The notes under the pieces were generated by a model that did not search any database, was not told where the DNA came from, and saw nothing but the letters and a program-made list of their open reading frames with translations. The translations under genes were made by a program, and so were the position numbers. DNA of 64,000 nucleotides, from contig MU277729.1 in assembly GCA_022385805.1 (NCBI GenBank), forward strand, positions 44,062 through 108,061, given 5' to 3'. Positions within the stretch are counted from its first letter, which is position 1; every line of letters begins with the position of its first letter. This document shows positions 32,432 through 44,014 of this stretch, one piece after another. The DNA is from Pilatotrama ljubarskyi. Taxonomy: Eukaryota > Basidiomycota > Agaricomycetes > Polyporales > Polyporaceae.

Positions 32432-34333
32432 ATGAGCCTCCTGTTATTACGCCTCCGCGTTCGAGGTCGCTTTGCAAGTCCGTCGCCGTCCCTGCTACTC
32501 GGTAGGATGCTATTCCACATGGATGCCAACAGTGCGTCTACTAGTGTTCTGCCGATCCCGGAGTTACGGTCGCTGAACTGGTCGTGCTCAGAGGAAAAGG
32601 AGCTGTTCTCCGTAACCATGTACCGCTGGCTCCATGACGAGGAACGCCGTGAGCAAGCTTTTCTAGCGGCCACGACCCATTCTGACCCAACTGTACAGAA
32701 CGAGCTATACGACACCTGCCATTCAATGTGCAGGAATTTGTCGACGTGGCGTTGAAGGCTGCGAACGCCACAGAATGCGTCTCCTTAAACAAGGTCCAAG
32801 AAGGTCCGAGAAATCAGCTACATGTACAGGCGCTGAATACTGATATAGGTCTCCACAATCGCGTCTTTGCCCTCAAGTTCGACAACGGGGTCGAGTTCAT
32901 TGCCAAGATACCCTTCCCCACAATTGGTCCGAAGCACCTCTGCACCGCGAGCGAGGTGGCGACCCTAGACTTCCTCCGCACCAAGCTGTTTCCGGTCCCT
33001 GTGGTCCGCGCATGGTGTTCTCGAGCAGAATCCTCCCCCGTCGGAGTCGAGTACATCATGTACGAGAAGATACCAGGAATCCCACTTGTGCAACTGGATA
33101 ACAATGACACGCTCTCAGAAGACCTCGAGGAAGACCCCTTCATTGAGATCGCTCCCCACATCGCGGGCGTTGTGTACTTCTTCTCTAGGGCCCATTTTAC
33201 ACAGTTCGGTAGCATCTACTACAAGGAGGACATGCCGGACTCTCTTCGCGGCGGACCCTTCTACGGCGTCCCTATCGAAGACGATACATCGAGGTTCTGC
33301 ATTGGGCCAACCGTCGACAGGGAGTTCTGGCGTGCCGGGCGCGCGGCCCTTCGTATCGACCGGGGCCCTTGTAAGTTCCGACGTCTTCCCTCGTTGATTG
33401 CCCTTGTTGACCGTCAAGTCAGGGCCAGACATGCGTTCATGGATGCTTGCTGCGAGTGCGTGCGCGCGCGCGTCGCTTCAGACGCATACGGACGACGCTT
33501 TCAAGGCTGAGTACCTACGGCTCATTGCCGACTATGAACGCCTCGTGCCGCACATAGCGCGAAAGGACTCAAAGGCCATCCTCTGGCACCCCGACTTCTG
33601 GCCCCAGAACATCATCGTCTCCCCCGAGAAACCGCACACATTGCAAGGCTATATCGACTGGTCGGGCGCCACGATCAGCCCATTCGAGATGCAGGTGGCG
33701 CCGCCCGCAGGATATGATTTCGACGAGCACCCACACATCGTCTTCAACAAGGGCGAGGAATACAGCGTGGACCTTTCCTCGGAGGTCGACGAGCTTGCGC
33801 CGCAGGAACGCAACAATGCGATGGCCGCCTACCGTCACGCCGTCCGCACAGCCGTGCTCTACAATAGCGTGCACGAGCACGACGCTCACTTCGCGAAGGC
33901 GATGTTCGGCCCACACGTCAAGACGGCCAAGCGCTACTTCTTGTTCCCCGCGGAGGCGATCACGCGCGGAGAGACCTTCGGCCTGGCGTTCGTCCGTTAC
34001 AGCTTCGTTCAGTGCCGCTCCGTCTGGCGCTACTTCTCCGACGCTCCCTTCCCTCTTGATATCTCCGACGAGGACGCAGCGCGTATCTCGGAGGAGTGGT
34101 GGGTCTTGACGCGCAAGAGCGAGGAACGCGACGAGATGATGGAACAGATCGGCCTGCAGGCTACTCAGGAGGGCATGGTGCGCGCGGAAGACTACGAGGT
34201 CTTCCAGTCGCGTATCGAGGAGGTCCGGCAACAGCTCGCAGCGAGCGAGTTACCCCCGGACGAGAAAGAGCTGGTCCGCAACTGGCCGTGGGTTCCGTAC
34301 ATCCCGATGGTCAGTACGGAGACATGCTACTGA
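32432..34333 (+). CDS. AIM9/FMP29-like phosphotransferase (APH fold), mitochondrial
   Basis: The ATG at 32432 gives an Arg-rich, acid-free leader (MSLLLLRLRVRGRFASPSPS) that fits a mitochondrial presequence. LFSVTMYRWLHDEER joins across an intron to QRAIRHLPFNVQEFVDVALK, the usual AIM9 family start. The ATP-binding lysine lies in VEFIAKIPFP, followed by HLCTASEVATLDFLR and YIMYEKIPGIPL. A second intron follows DRGP. The catalytic Brenner motif is HPDFWPQNIIV, and the metal-binding aspartate is in GYIDWSGATISP. A C-terminal helical region follows and ends MVSTETCY. Yeast Aim9 is a mitochondrial protein linked to mitochondrial inheritance; its substrate is unknown. The gene appears intact. Confidence 0.85.
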
Positions 34334-34640
34334 GCACGTCGCGTCTAGTGTGTACTTCCGATGTTCAACGTGTGTCGATATGCACGTACGATCCCTGTCG
34401 CGTTATGTCGAGCGCAGATATGACGTTAATACACGAATGTGGGTCATGGTGCCTCGCCCTCCACGTAGTACCCAACAATCCTTCGGGTCTAATCGCGTGC
34501 TAGGCTGAATATATTATGCATGCATCAAGCAAAACGATACTGGAGTCCATGTACTCGCGTGCCCTATGCCAAGAACAGTATCATATATGGGCATATGCCG
34601 TGTGCCCGCCCTGCAGCTCGGTCTTCGGACTGCATGAGTT

Positions 34641-35330
34641 CAGGGCGTACGGTCCTTTGCCTCGCGCCTGTCGGCTTGGGCAGCCTCGTCGTCATCGTCA
34701 TCGTCCTTGGCGCGCTTCGCGTACTCCTCCCTCGCCTTCTCCTCCTTCCCTTGCTCGAGCGTATGGTACCACCAAGCCGAGTCTGCTGACAATAACTCTT
34801 GGATCGCCTCAGTATCCTGCGATCTATGGTTTGGATACAGCGCTCAGTGGCAGGAGATCCGAGGACGATGCCAAACGCTGTCACACAGGAAGAGAGGACT
34901 GCATGCATGCATACCAGGGCTGCATCGAAGTTGAAGAACATAGTCAGTTGCCATTCCTGGGCTCATGCACATGAGGGAGACAGCTCCTGCTCGACTCCGT
35001 GAAGCCATGCATGCGTAGTACTGCTACATATGTAACACGTGGGTCCGTAGCTAGTGTCAATCTGCAAGCCACAGATCACGAGGATCACCATAACTTATGG
35101 CCTCGACGCGAGTCAAACTGCAGCAGAGCTGATGGACCATAGCGTTCATGACGCGGACAGAAAGGAAGGTATCTCCGCTGGAAGCAGATGGTCGCCTGTA
35201 TGTCTGGATCCAAGTGTAGGACCCTCCAGCCCCGTACGCCTACGGCCCGCACTCATCTCTTGGGCCTTGGAGTACAGGAGTGTGGATACATACGTGCCAG
35301 ACGGTCTGCTCGAGACCAAGGGTGATCATG
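34641..35330 (-). CDS. Hypothetical acidic-tailed protein
   Basis: The clearest part is the last exon: DTEAIQELLSADSAWWYH, then TLEQGKEEKAREEYAKRA and a run of six Asp before AAQADRREAKDRTP and a stop at 34641. This joins across a GTATGC intron to EWQLTMFFNFDAAL. Upstream exons are tentative: MITLGLEQTVWH from an ATG at 35330, and TYRRPSASSGDTFLSVRVM with MNAMVHQLC. The C-terminal region looks helical and highly charged. No family was recognised. The last exon is fairly convincing; the start is a guess. Confidence 0.4.
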
Positions 35331-35452
35331 CTGTCTTATGTACGGTCGAAGGCGCGTCGAGAGCAGTGTCGGCAGCTTCCCCACGCGCGTACGTATGTAC
35401 ATCATCTACACCCGCGTCCGCCGACGCACGTCCCGCCACCACCACCGATTCA

Positions 35453-36452
35453 ATGCCGTCACTCGCCATCGCCCGCGCCGCCAACGCAGCCTTCTCGCCA
35501 GCCTACTTTCCCGTCGCCATCTTCGTCGGCGGAACCTCTGGCATCGGGCGCGCCACCGCCGAGGCCTTTGCGCGCACCACCAAGGGCAACGCGCACATCG
35601 TCATCGTCGGCCGCAACAAGGCCGCCGCCGACCAGCTCATCGCGTCCTTCCCCAAGCCCACCGCGCCCGAGGCGAAGCACGAGTTCGTGTCGTGCGATGT
35701 GTCGCTCATGAGGAACATCCAGGCGACGACGTCGGAGCTCCGAGCGCGCCTGCCCAAGCTAAACTTTTTGGTCCTTTCGCCCGGGCTCTTCAACTTCAAG
35801 GGAAGAGATGAAACCGAGGAGGGTATCGACCGCCGGCTTGGGCTGCATTACTATGCGAGGTGGAAATTCATCTATGACCTTCTGCCTCTCCTGCAGAAGG
35901 CGAGGGATGCGGGAGAGGACGCGAAGGTCATGTCCGTCCTCGCGCCGGGCAACGGCAGACCCGTGGACATGGACGACCTTGGTCTCAAGAAGAGCTACTC
36001 TTTCCCCAAGGCTGGCATGACCTCGCCCACCTATACAGACCTGATGATGGAGGCACGTACTCTCCGAGCTGCTCCGTCTCCTCCAGCTCACACTGACCGC
36101 GTTTCCCCGACGACAGTCCTACGCCGAACAGAACCCTGGCATCTCCTTCATCCACATCCACCCGGGCTTCGTCCGGACGCCTCTCCTCTCCACGTCCCAC
36201 CCCATCCTCCGCTTCCTCAACCCCCTAACCTACGCGCTCGCGTACCCCTTTTCGACCGCCCCCGAGGACTGCGCCGAGCACATGCTCTACGGCCTGCTCC
36301 AGAGCGGCCCCGGGCTGTCGCGTCGGAACCCGAAGGGCGACGATATTGGCAAGAAGGGCTGGCACGGCTCGGAGGAAGAGAAGAAGGCCGTCTGGGAACA
36401 TACCAAGGAGGAAATAGAGCGTGCTCTTGCGACTCCGCTTGCTTCCTCCTGA
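35453..36452 (+). CDS. Short-chain dehydrogenase/reductase (non-classical)
   Basis: MPSLAIARAANAAFSPAYFP precedes the Rossmann motif FVGGTSGIGRATAEAFA, where GGTSGIG matches the TGxxxGIG pattern. IVIVGRNKAAADQLIASF, then FVSCDVSLMRNIQ and NFLVLSPG follow (the last standing for NNAG). HYYARWKFIYDLLPLL and KVMSVLAPG give later strands. The usual YxxxK is not obvious; YTDLMME with SYAEQNPGISF is the pattern of a fungal subgroup. The second exon is reached by what looks like a GC-AG intron (GAG|GCACGT...GACGACAG). The C-terminus ends ERALATPLASS. The substrate is unknown. Confidence 0.8.
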
Positions 36453-37008
36453 GCTGTCATTGTTACGAGTGACTCTTGATCATACTTCCCCACCTCCGGA
36501 CTAGCCATTTTGTACAGTACTTCTGGATGCCCCTCAGTGTGCCCCTGTTATGATGAATGTTGAACTCTTAGGCCGCGACTTCGAGCTTCGTTTCGCCGTA
36601 CACCGTCATGTATGCGTGCCATGGGCATGCAGTCAAAGTACGCTGTGCGTGCAGTGCGGCACCCTGAGTACGCTATCCTTCTGAGCGCCCGTGCTTGTCT
36701 AAGTAGTAGCACCCACGACATTCACGCCTGAACGTTGAGTCCGAAGTAGACGATCCAAATGTATAGCTCAAACGCGTATAGGTCGGATACTCAGGATGCT
36801 ACGAGTACTCGTGTTTTCCGGCCGCGGCGACATCCATAGTCCGTTCGAAGGTCAGGGTCGGGGGTCAAGGCAGGCCTGCCAGCGAGGCGACATGCTCTGC
36901 GAGAAGCTCACGGTGGCGCGCGAAGCGGAAGGTAGGAAAGAGCGAGCTGAATAGTAACGGTGCTTTCGGACATGCGTCAGAGGATCGGGTGAGTCACAGG
37001 TCCCCGGT
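36453..37008. other. Convergent 3' region between SDR and hydrophobin
   Basis: The two flanking genes point at each other, so this holds both 3' ends. I see no gene or clear terminator element. Confidence 0.4.
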
Positions 37009-37616
37009 TTAGAGTATGACTATATGGATGTCAGTCTCGATAACGCAGGGAAGCGCTGCATCACGTACTGGGGATACATCCGATGGAGATGAGCCCACCG
37101 AGGGCATTGTTCTCGCAACAGACTGTGTTGGCGGAGCTGTCGAACACCCTGGATAAGCAAACCTTGAAAAACGCACGGAGACGCGCGGGCAATTCACCAT
37201 GAGCCACCGCCTATGCCGATGATGGAGAGCGGCGAGCAGGTCAGACCGATGGCCACGTCCGGACCGACGACAAGCCCCAGAAGCGAGAGCAGGAGCTCAG
37301 CAATCGGGTTGCTCGCATTGGTGATCTCTTCGCAGCACTGCACGGGCCCGGTCGAGCACGAACCTCCCGGAGAACCAGAAGGCTTGGAGCGCTTTGCGGC
37401 TATTGGTGGGAGTTAATGAGCGAGGGATCAGGGATGCTATAGAACGAGATGGGTGTGGACGAACTTACCCGACGCGGCAGTGGGCTTGAAGAGTTTGGAG
37501 GGCGCGCGGGGCGGGAGGCCACGCGCCATGCGCTCCGCGTTCGTCCCGAGCGAGACCGCCTGGACGGTCGCGACGATGAGTGCGAAGACGGCGAGCAGGA
37601 GAGTGGCGGTCTTCAT
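37009..37616 (-). CDS. Class I hydrophobin
   Basis: The start MKTATLLLAVFALIVATVQA is a clear signal peptide. A short basic linker (PPRAPSKLFKPT) follows. After the first intron the cysteine pattern begins: GGSCSTGPVQCCEEI provides C1 to C3; the long hydrophobic loop is AELLLSLLGLVVGPDVAIG, then LTCSP (C4). Across a second intron come GGSC (C5), NTVCCENN (C6-C7) and ISIGC (C8). A short last exon ends IIL. The eight cysteines with two CC pairs and the long C3-C4 spacing define class I. Such proteins self-assemble at air-water interfaces on hyphae and fruiting bodies. The precursor is about 117 residues. Confidence 0.93.
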
Positions 37617-37734
37617 GTCGGTTGGCGGACGGAGGGATAGGCGGCCGCAAGGGAGGCGAAAACGAGCAGAGGACAGAGCTGATGGGCACCCGGTCTGGAG
37701 GAAAAAGGGAGGAGATGGGCACAGCCAAGAACAG

Positions 37735-37741
37735 ATTTATA
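37735..37741 (-). promoter_or_regulatory. TATA box of the hydrophobin gene
   Basis: TATAAAT on the minus strand, about 120 bp before the hydrophobin ATG at 37616. This fits a strongly expressed secreted protein gene. Confidence 0.5.
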
Positions 37742-37744
37742 CGA

Positions 37745-40555
37745 TGGCCCGTCAACGCGCTCTGCACGGGCTGTCCGCTTACGCGGAACGACTGCCGGCG
37801 CGTGTTCGAGTCGAGATGTGCGGTTGGGAGTGGCCCGTCGAGGCCGTTTCGCGTCAGGCATCTGCTTCGAGCCTCGCTAACACCATGATGCCGCGCCGGC
37901 ATTGGCGCACGGTGCGTCGTGGAGTAAAAGGGATTGGCCCAATGATTTCAATATGCGCCTGGGCGGTGGGGCTAACGGCGACAGGAAGGCTGCGAGGAAC
38001 GTCTCCTCGATGACAGCGCTATTACCGCTGCCGTTACGCGATGCTGCTCATCCTGGACATTCTGACGGCAGCGGCGATAAGGCCGTTTTCCCGGGTTCTG
38101 GGTGGAAGAAAAAAACCCACCGGGCCCAGAATCGGGGCAATCATTCGAGACTGCAGATATTACGGTGGGAACGACCAGCGAAGGCAGCTCTGAAGATCTG
38201 ACGCCTCGGAGCGCTGGCACGGTGCACGTCTGCCTCCTGTTACTTCAATGACAGATTATCATCAGCTGCACGGACTCCAAACAGCACCGCGTACCTGACA
38301 ATTTCCCTCGCATGATAACATGGCGGCGGCGGGATGAATGTGTGCAACAGGCATATATGTACATGCCAGAGCCACAGGACATCAGACTGACAATCCCCGG
38401 ATAACCCGTCGCCCGAGAGGATCCCTTACCACGAATGCCCCCAAAGAAGGGCACACATGGCGTTCATCCTCATAGAACACCTCGAGCAGAACAATCAATA
38501 TGCAGCAGTTACGAGAGAGACAGGTCGATCAACGCGTGCATACCACTCATGGTGGCGGTCGAGCTCAAACTGCCAGTCGACCGTCCGAGCGTTCCTTAGA
38601 CTTGGTGCCGGGCGCCAATCGCCGAAGCTCTGGCATAACCGACACTTCAGCCTACGTACGCTGTCCTCCAGAATCGAGTATGAGATAATAGAGGACAGTG
38701 GTGGGAGGACTAAAATATATCTCGACGTCGTGCTGAAGCTGAATACTGCTGCTGACTTGCTCTCACAGCGACCTCGGATCCAGCTGGCAACTTGGAGGCG
38801 ATTTCGGGGACGCGGACCGCGGCGGACGTCCTCATCAAGCTCCGGTCATCATCATCGATATTCTCACCACACCTCGCCACCCTGCACCGCGCGTCGAATA
38901 CGTCAATCTACAAGCTCGGCTGCCTTGGTGTTCTGTTCCATTCTCGAGACTGGGAACGAGCCACCAGATTCAGAGGCGTTACGTGCGATGCTTCCTCTTC
39001 GTACCGGTGTTGATGCAACTCCGACGACATCGATATCGTCTCTGGTCCTCTCGACTCTGCTGCAATGTGGACTCTGCAGCTCCGTCTGCACTTCTGGTTG
39101 TCTGGGCCTTAGGCGTTAACGCGCATTGGATCACCCTTCTACTCCACTCGCCACTCTCACAGTGCTGGTCTAGGTCGTATTTTCCGTGGTCTTGTCCGAA
39201 GAAACTCCTCGCTATGACCTTTTCGTCCAACCATGGGCGTCGCATCCCACCCGCTCCAGCCGCTCAGCCCGCGATGTCCATCCAGAGCTGCGTTGGCCAA
39301 CTCGGTAGCGACTGCGGATAGTCGCCCACTTCCTTGCAATGTGTCCTAATAATGTGCCTTGTTCTTCTAGCCGCCGAAACTGCCTTAAAGGCCGTCTTCT
39401 CCCCGTTTCTGCAGGTGTTCCCCGAAGACTGGACGGACGTCTCGGTCAAGCGACACACGCCGCTGCCATCGGTGCCTAGAATTGCAAAGTCTCTGCAACA
39501 TTGCGTCGTGCACGGGCGCGACGAGGATGACGTGGGTGAGCCCGCACGTCCAGCGGGCCTGCTGCTGGCGGTGCGGGCCGCTCTCCGTGTCCGTCGCACT
39601 CGCTATGTTCTGCTTCGTGTCAAGCTGGTCCAACAAATAGCGACAAGGACCGTATGTCGGACTCTCACGATGGCCAATGTGCAGCTATCGCGACATCCCT
39701 CCGCATGCAAGGCGGTCTGAGTGCGGCCACTGCGCTTACCTGGGTTGACAACTTCGCACAGAGCTCGGGTGTCGGATGGACGTTCAACTGATGATTTGCT
39801 CTCTTGGCCCCGGTGCCAAGTGTACCGAGACGAGTGAACCTTGCCGGTGTCGGTCATAAGCAGGCTATGCGACTGATATTGGCTGCTGCTAGGCACAAAG
39901 TCTTTCGGATTCCCTACCGATTATATCGCTACTCCACGGTGATCCTTGGATCAATCCTTGCACGTTTACTCGGCTTACGACGTACATTACGTGGTCCCTG
40001 GAGATCAACTCCGTTCATCCCGGTCGCGAATCGGACGCGCACGGTAAGGGGTTTGCCAGGCTCGCTCGAGAGCGGCTAGGATGAGCGCCGTACGTACGTA
40101 TAGAAGTTTTGGCTCGCATCCTCTCGCAGCCGAGTCATACTGACGTCTTGCTCCAGGTCAAGTGGGATCATTCAGGGTAGGGTATCATGGTGGTATCCTC
40201 GTCTGCTCCTCTAAGGCGTGCTATGTCGAGTTCACGATATCAAAGTCCTCCAGAGTATCATCTTCTCATGAAGTGACGTCGACGATCTTGCAACCCGTCG
40301 CGCAAGAACAACTCATGGGTCTCTGGCAGCCCTCTGATCATTGGTCACGTTTGAATGAAAAGAATGGTAGGGCAGTTCGTCGACGACCTCTGCTTGCTTC
40401 TCGTTCAGGTGCACTGCTGCGCCAGACGGTTCTCTACCGCAGCACACCTTCGCTGCTGCTGCAAGACGGGCTCAAGTACTGTCTATGGCACTAGGTCGCC
40501 CCACCTGCACCCGCCCCATACTTGCTCTCGTCGCCTCTGCCATTCTACGTGCCCG
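37745..40555. other. Long stretch without a supportable gene
   Basis: Many mid-sized open frames occur on both strands (for example 38457-39119 on the plus strand and 39264-39599 on the minus strand), but none carries a recognisable motif or continues through consistent splice sites. A gene with many short exons or a decayed element cannot be excluded. The part next to 37745 is the hydrophobin promoter. Confidence 0.35.
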
Positions 40556-40560
40556 TGTAA

Positions 40561-41449
40561 ATGTCTCTCCCATCTCTGGAAAGCTCCAGCCCTGCTTCAT
40601 CCCAGGCCATCTCTCTCGCTTCCCAGTCCGCGGCTCTCGTCAGCGACGTCCTCGAGTTCTCCGGCCTCTCGACCGCATCCTTCCCCATCTCCTTCCGCAA
40701 GTTCGTCGAATGCATCCGCCCTCGGCCCCAGCCCGGGACGTTCCCCGTGTCTTGCTTCGAGATCTACAAGGACACTTCCGCGTCCAGCTCCGTCAGGCAG
40801 GCGACGATGGGCATCCTCGGACACCAGTTCAACGTCGCCACCGTCCTCCTCCTGTCCGGCCGCAAGACCCACATAAGGGCGGACTACTGGGCGGAAGTGC
40901 CCCCGGGCGCGTCCTCGCGGCTCGTGCTCATCTACAATGACGACCACGCCGCGCTCACCAAGGACGCCCACCTCATCTCGCGTGTCGCGGCCCCCATCTC
41001 GCGGCCGCCCTGCCCAGGAGAAAAGCGGGCCCACGCTCGAATCGCTCGCCGCCCTCTTCGACGTCGCAGACAAGCGCCTCGGGTCGAAGCCGTACGGCGT
41101 GTTCGGGCGGAACTGCTTCTGGATGACGGACATGCTCTTCTACACCATGGCGTGGAAGTACAGCGCGCACTGGCTTGCGGGCGCTCTTACCCCAGAGGCG
41201 CCGCTGAAGCGTTACCTGCGCGGGGAGGTCGGCGCGCTGGAGGCGGCGATCGCGTGTGCTACGCCGAGCGAGGCGGCGCGGTGGTGGGCGCGGTGGAGCG
41301 GGAACGCGGTGCGGGGGATCCAGGTGTTCTTCACTCAGAACGGCCCGGATCGGTTCATGATGCACGATGACGAGGTTGCGGACTGGATTCGGGCGTGGGA
41401 CGAGGAGGTGCAGAAGAAGTCGTCTGAGAGCGAGTCCAAGTCGACGTAG
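40561..41449 (+). CDS. Uncharacterised basidiomycete protein with apparent frameshift
   Basis: The ATG at 40561 gives MSLPSLESSSPASSQAISLA, and good coding continues through SFRKFVECIRPRPQPGTFP, HQFNVATVLLLSGRKTHIRA and SSRLVLIYNDDHAAL to about position 41015. Coding sense then moves to another frame: GPTLESLAALFDVADKRLG, YGVFGRNCFWMTDMLFYTMA and YLRGEVGALEAAIACATP, ending SESESKST at 41449. The two parts read as one protein of about 295 residues. No intron of normal length fits; the only GT-AG option is about 35 nt. It is therefore either a real frameshift or a sequence error in the GC-rich stretch 40980-41025. The function is unknown. Confidence 0.5.
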
Positions 41450-41771
41450 AGGCCTCAATTGTATCCACCAATCGCATGTACAATGATTATTAAAATCTGC
41501 AGAGGAACGTTGCCGTAGATGTTTCGCCTGGCATTGAAGGCATTCTGAGATGTTGACATAAGCTGTAACCAGTACTAGTGCCCTCATCCAGTGCCCCTAC
41601 CCTGTGTCATCATCTCTACGCTATGCCCGCCACATACCCAGACGTTTGCAACGTGTGTGATTACAGATCATCGCTCACAAAGACGTACTCGTCTCTGGGA
41701 GGCATGAGGGGATCCCCGTAACCTGTCAGAGGGGCTGCAACATTAAGGGTATAATCATTACACTAGGTATG

Positions 41772-42062
41772 TCAAGAATACATCGCGGCCGGGAATAACC
41801 TGCAGTGAGAGAGCAAGATGTCAGAGTATAGATATATGAGATGCGTCCGTGAATCAATGCGTCGGAAATCCCGATGAGTTTTGTATTGTAACGAGACGAT
41901 GCAAGAGGTGTCCACGGACTCGAGGGACAGGAAGGAAGGGGCGGCGTAGAGTTGTCTGGCCAGCTCATTGAATCTGTCGTGCTGCACCTCTGGGGCTCGC
42001 AGCTGCGAAGCAACGTCGTCGGCTACGGAGATGAAAGCGGTCAGCGAAGGCATGTCAAACAA
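41772..42062 (-). CDS. Hypothetical short protein
   Basis: MFDMPSLTAFISVADDVASQ opens a 96-residue frame, of which about the first 50 residues (including DRFNELARQLYAAPSFLSL) look protein-like and amphipathic. The later part is less convincing and may be intron. It could be a 3' exon or fragment of the neighbouring minus-strand gene. No motif was recognised. Confidence 0.25.
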   Translation of the reverse strand: MFDMPSLTAFISVADDVASQLRAPEVQHDRFNELARQLYAAPSFLSLESVDTSCIVSLQYKTHRDFRRIDSRTHLIYLYSDILLSHCRLFPAAMYS

Positions 42063-42095
42063 ACGTCTTTGCTACCGCTCACCTACGTTCTCCCT

Positions 42096-42112
42096 CCCCC
42101 CCCCCCCCCCCC
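42096..42112 (+). repeat. Homopolymer of 17 C
   Basis: A run of 17 C lies in the spacer just past the 3' end of the minus-strand coiled-coil gene. Runs of this length are prone to slippage and to assembly error. Confidence 0.9.
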
Positions 42113-42129
42113 GGTGGTATATGCGCGTG

Positions 42130-44014
42130 TTACAAGATATCAGTGACGCTCTCCAGTAGCACCTTGGGCTTCAAGAGCAGCGTCCTCTCCATCCTCAGCC
42201 CTGCCTCTCCCGGCGCTTCGGACGCCGTGCTGGCAGCCGCGTCTACTCCCTCCTCGACAGCCGCGCTGTCCGGTACGGCCTTTGACGCACTTGATGTCGG
42301 ACGTGACACGGGCATCCCGTCGCCATCCACGCTCTCGTCCTCCTGCTCCTCTTCGGGCAACCGGCGCCTGAACGCCAGCCCCAGCTCGACGGTACACAGC
42401 ACCCTGCAGCGCTCGTTCCCGTACCCTGCGTAGACGTTGTCCATCGTCTCCCAGTCGAACCAGCGTTCCTCCTTGGCGTCCGCATCCGATTCGCGACTTC
42501 TCCGGCGTTCGCGCTCGACCTCCTTGACCCACTCCCTCTCTCGTTCGCGTTCGCGTTCCTTGCCTTTGCTCCGACCCGCTCCGTTCACAATCGCTCCGTC
42601 CACAACGCTACTGCGTCGACTCGCGAGGTTGGAGCGAGACGGGGGAACCCAGACGGCTTCGAAGAAACCGCTCATCACGCCCGTCTTCACGACGCTCGAG
42701 ATGCGCTCCGCGCGTGCGCTTATACGCGAGAGTGCGCTCCCGAAGCGCGTCCGCAAGGGATCGCGATGCAATCCACGCGCGTCTGTGCATCCCGCTAACG
42801 CGAGGATCGCAATAACGCCACGCAGGTTCTTCTCGGTGAGACTGAGCAGTGGTGGGGGAAGGGAGGAGGAAGAGGCGATTGATGGCGGTGCAGAATTGAA
42901 TGGGGAGGGGGTGACGGATTCAGGAGAAGGCGGGTCGGAGGATGGGCGACGCTGCGCGAGGAGGGTATGCGCGTGCTTGTATGTCAAAGCGCGCCAACGA
43001 GAGGTTGTCGGTTGCGGTTCTGGAGACTCCAATTAGTATGTCGAATCGCATATAGTCGCTCTTGAGCTAACCTTCACGATGCATACGCTCGAATATCAGC
43101 TTGAAGGCTTCGTCAACCTCCGCAGGTAGCCCGTAGCAGAACGCTTCGAGGACGCGCGAGACACACCAGACCTCCCACGCCTGCAGCGCGAACTGCACAA
43201 GCGTCGGGTCTCCTGCATGTATGCGGTCTTCCAGCAGCCTGATCATGTCCGGTCCAAGCGCGCGTTCCACGATCTCACGATCGCGCTCCTTCGCAGCTGA
43301 AGGCGCGTACTCGTGTGCGCGAAGCGCCGCAGAGAACTCTTCCGCCACCGACGCAGAGAGCTGGATGATCTCGGAGTTGAGGTCGGCGAGCGCCTGGAGG
43401 AGCTGCGCCCCGGACCATTCGTCCGTTTTGGAGAGGAAGGACTTTAGCGAAGCGAGTTGTTCCGCCTGCGTGAGGATCGTCTGGCGGGCGTCGCCATAGG
43501 TCGCCCGAAGAGCCGTGTATAGGACGCGAAGACGCTTCGGGTCGGAGAGGGCTGCTTCTGCAGAGTTACTCGCTTCAGGGGGATTTGCGGTGGGTTCGAG
43601 GTGTGCTTGCGTCAGCGCAGGAGGGCGTGATGAGTCTTCCGGCGAGCATGGGGAGGAGGGGGAGGTGCGTTCAGGCGTGGGCGGGAAAACAGCGCTAGTG
43701 AGGTTGGCGAGCTCCTCGCGAGTGGCCCTGAGCTGCTCGCGCAAGACCTCATTCTCGCGCTCGAGGTGCTGTATGCGCTGGCGGTACTGTTCCCGCTCCC
43801 GCTCCTGCTCCAGTGCGCGACTACTTCGCTTGCGTTCGCGTTCCCTGTCCCTGTCATAGTCCTTGCCGGACGCACGGCGCGTCACCTGCGGACTATGGTA
43901 GCTATGATGGTTATTACTGCGTGAGCGATGCGTGGATTCGACCGGGTCCGCCAGGTCGTCGACGATACGCACGGGCGGGAGGAGCCAATCGACAAAGTCC
44001 CAGAACGAGGTCAT
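42130..44014 (-). CDS. Coiled-coil protein of unknown function
   Basis: The start MTSFWDFVDWLLPPVRIVDD at 44014 precedes a highly charged coiled-coil segment (RDRERERKRSSRALEQERER and HLERENEVLREQLRATREEL) covering about residues 50-110. A helical domain follows: RVLYTALRATYGDARQTIL, EQLASLKSFLSKTDEWSG and LVQFALQAWEVWCVSRVLEA. An intron at about 43020-43070 joins ERMHREG-type sequence to PQPTTSRWRALTYKHAHTLL. The rest has NLRGVIAILALAGC, an Arg/Glu-rich stretch, WFDWETMDNVYAGYGNE and a C-terminal LLKPKVLLESVTDIL. Total length is about 600 residues. The family looks basidiomycete-specific; no function is known to me. Confidence 0.75.

Noticed and set aside
38457..39119. 220-residue plus-strand frame as a gene
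   Set aside because: Composition is Ser/Arg-rich with no motif, and equally long overlapping frames exist; no splice-consistent extension.
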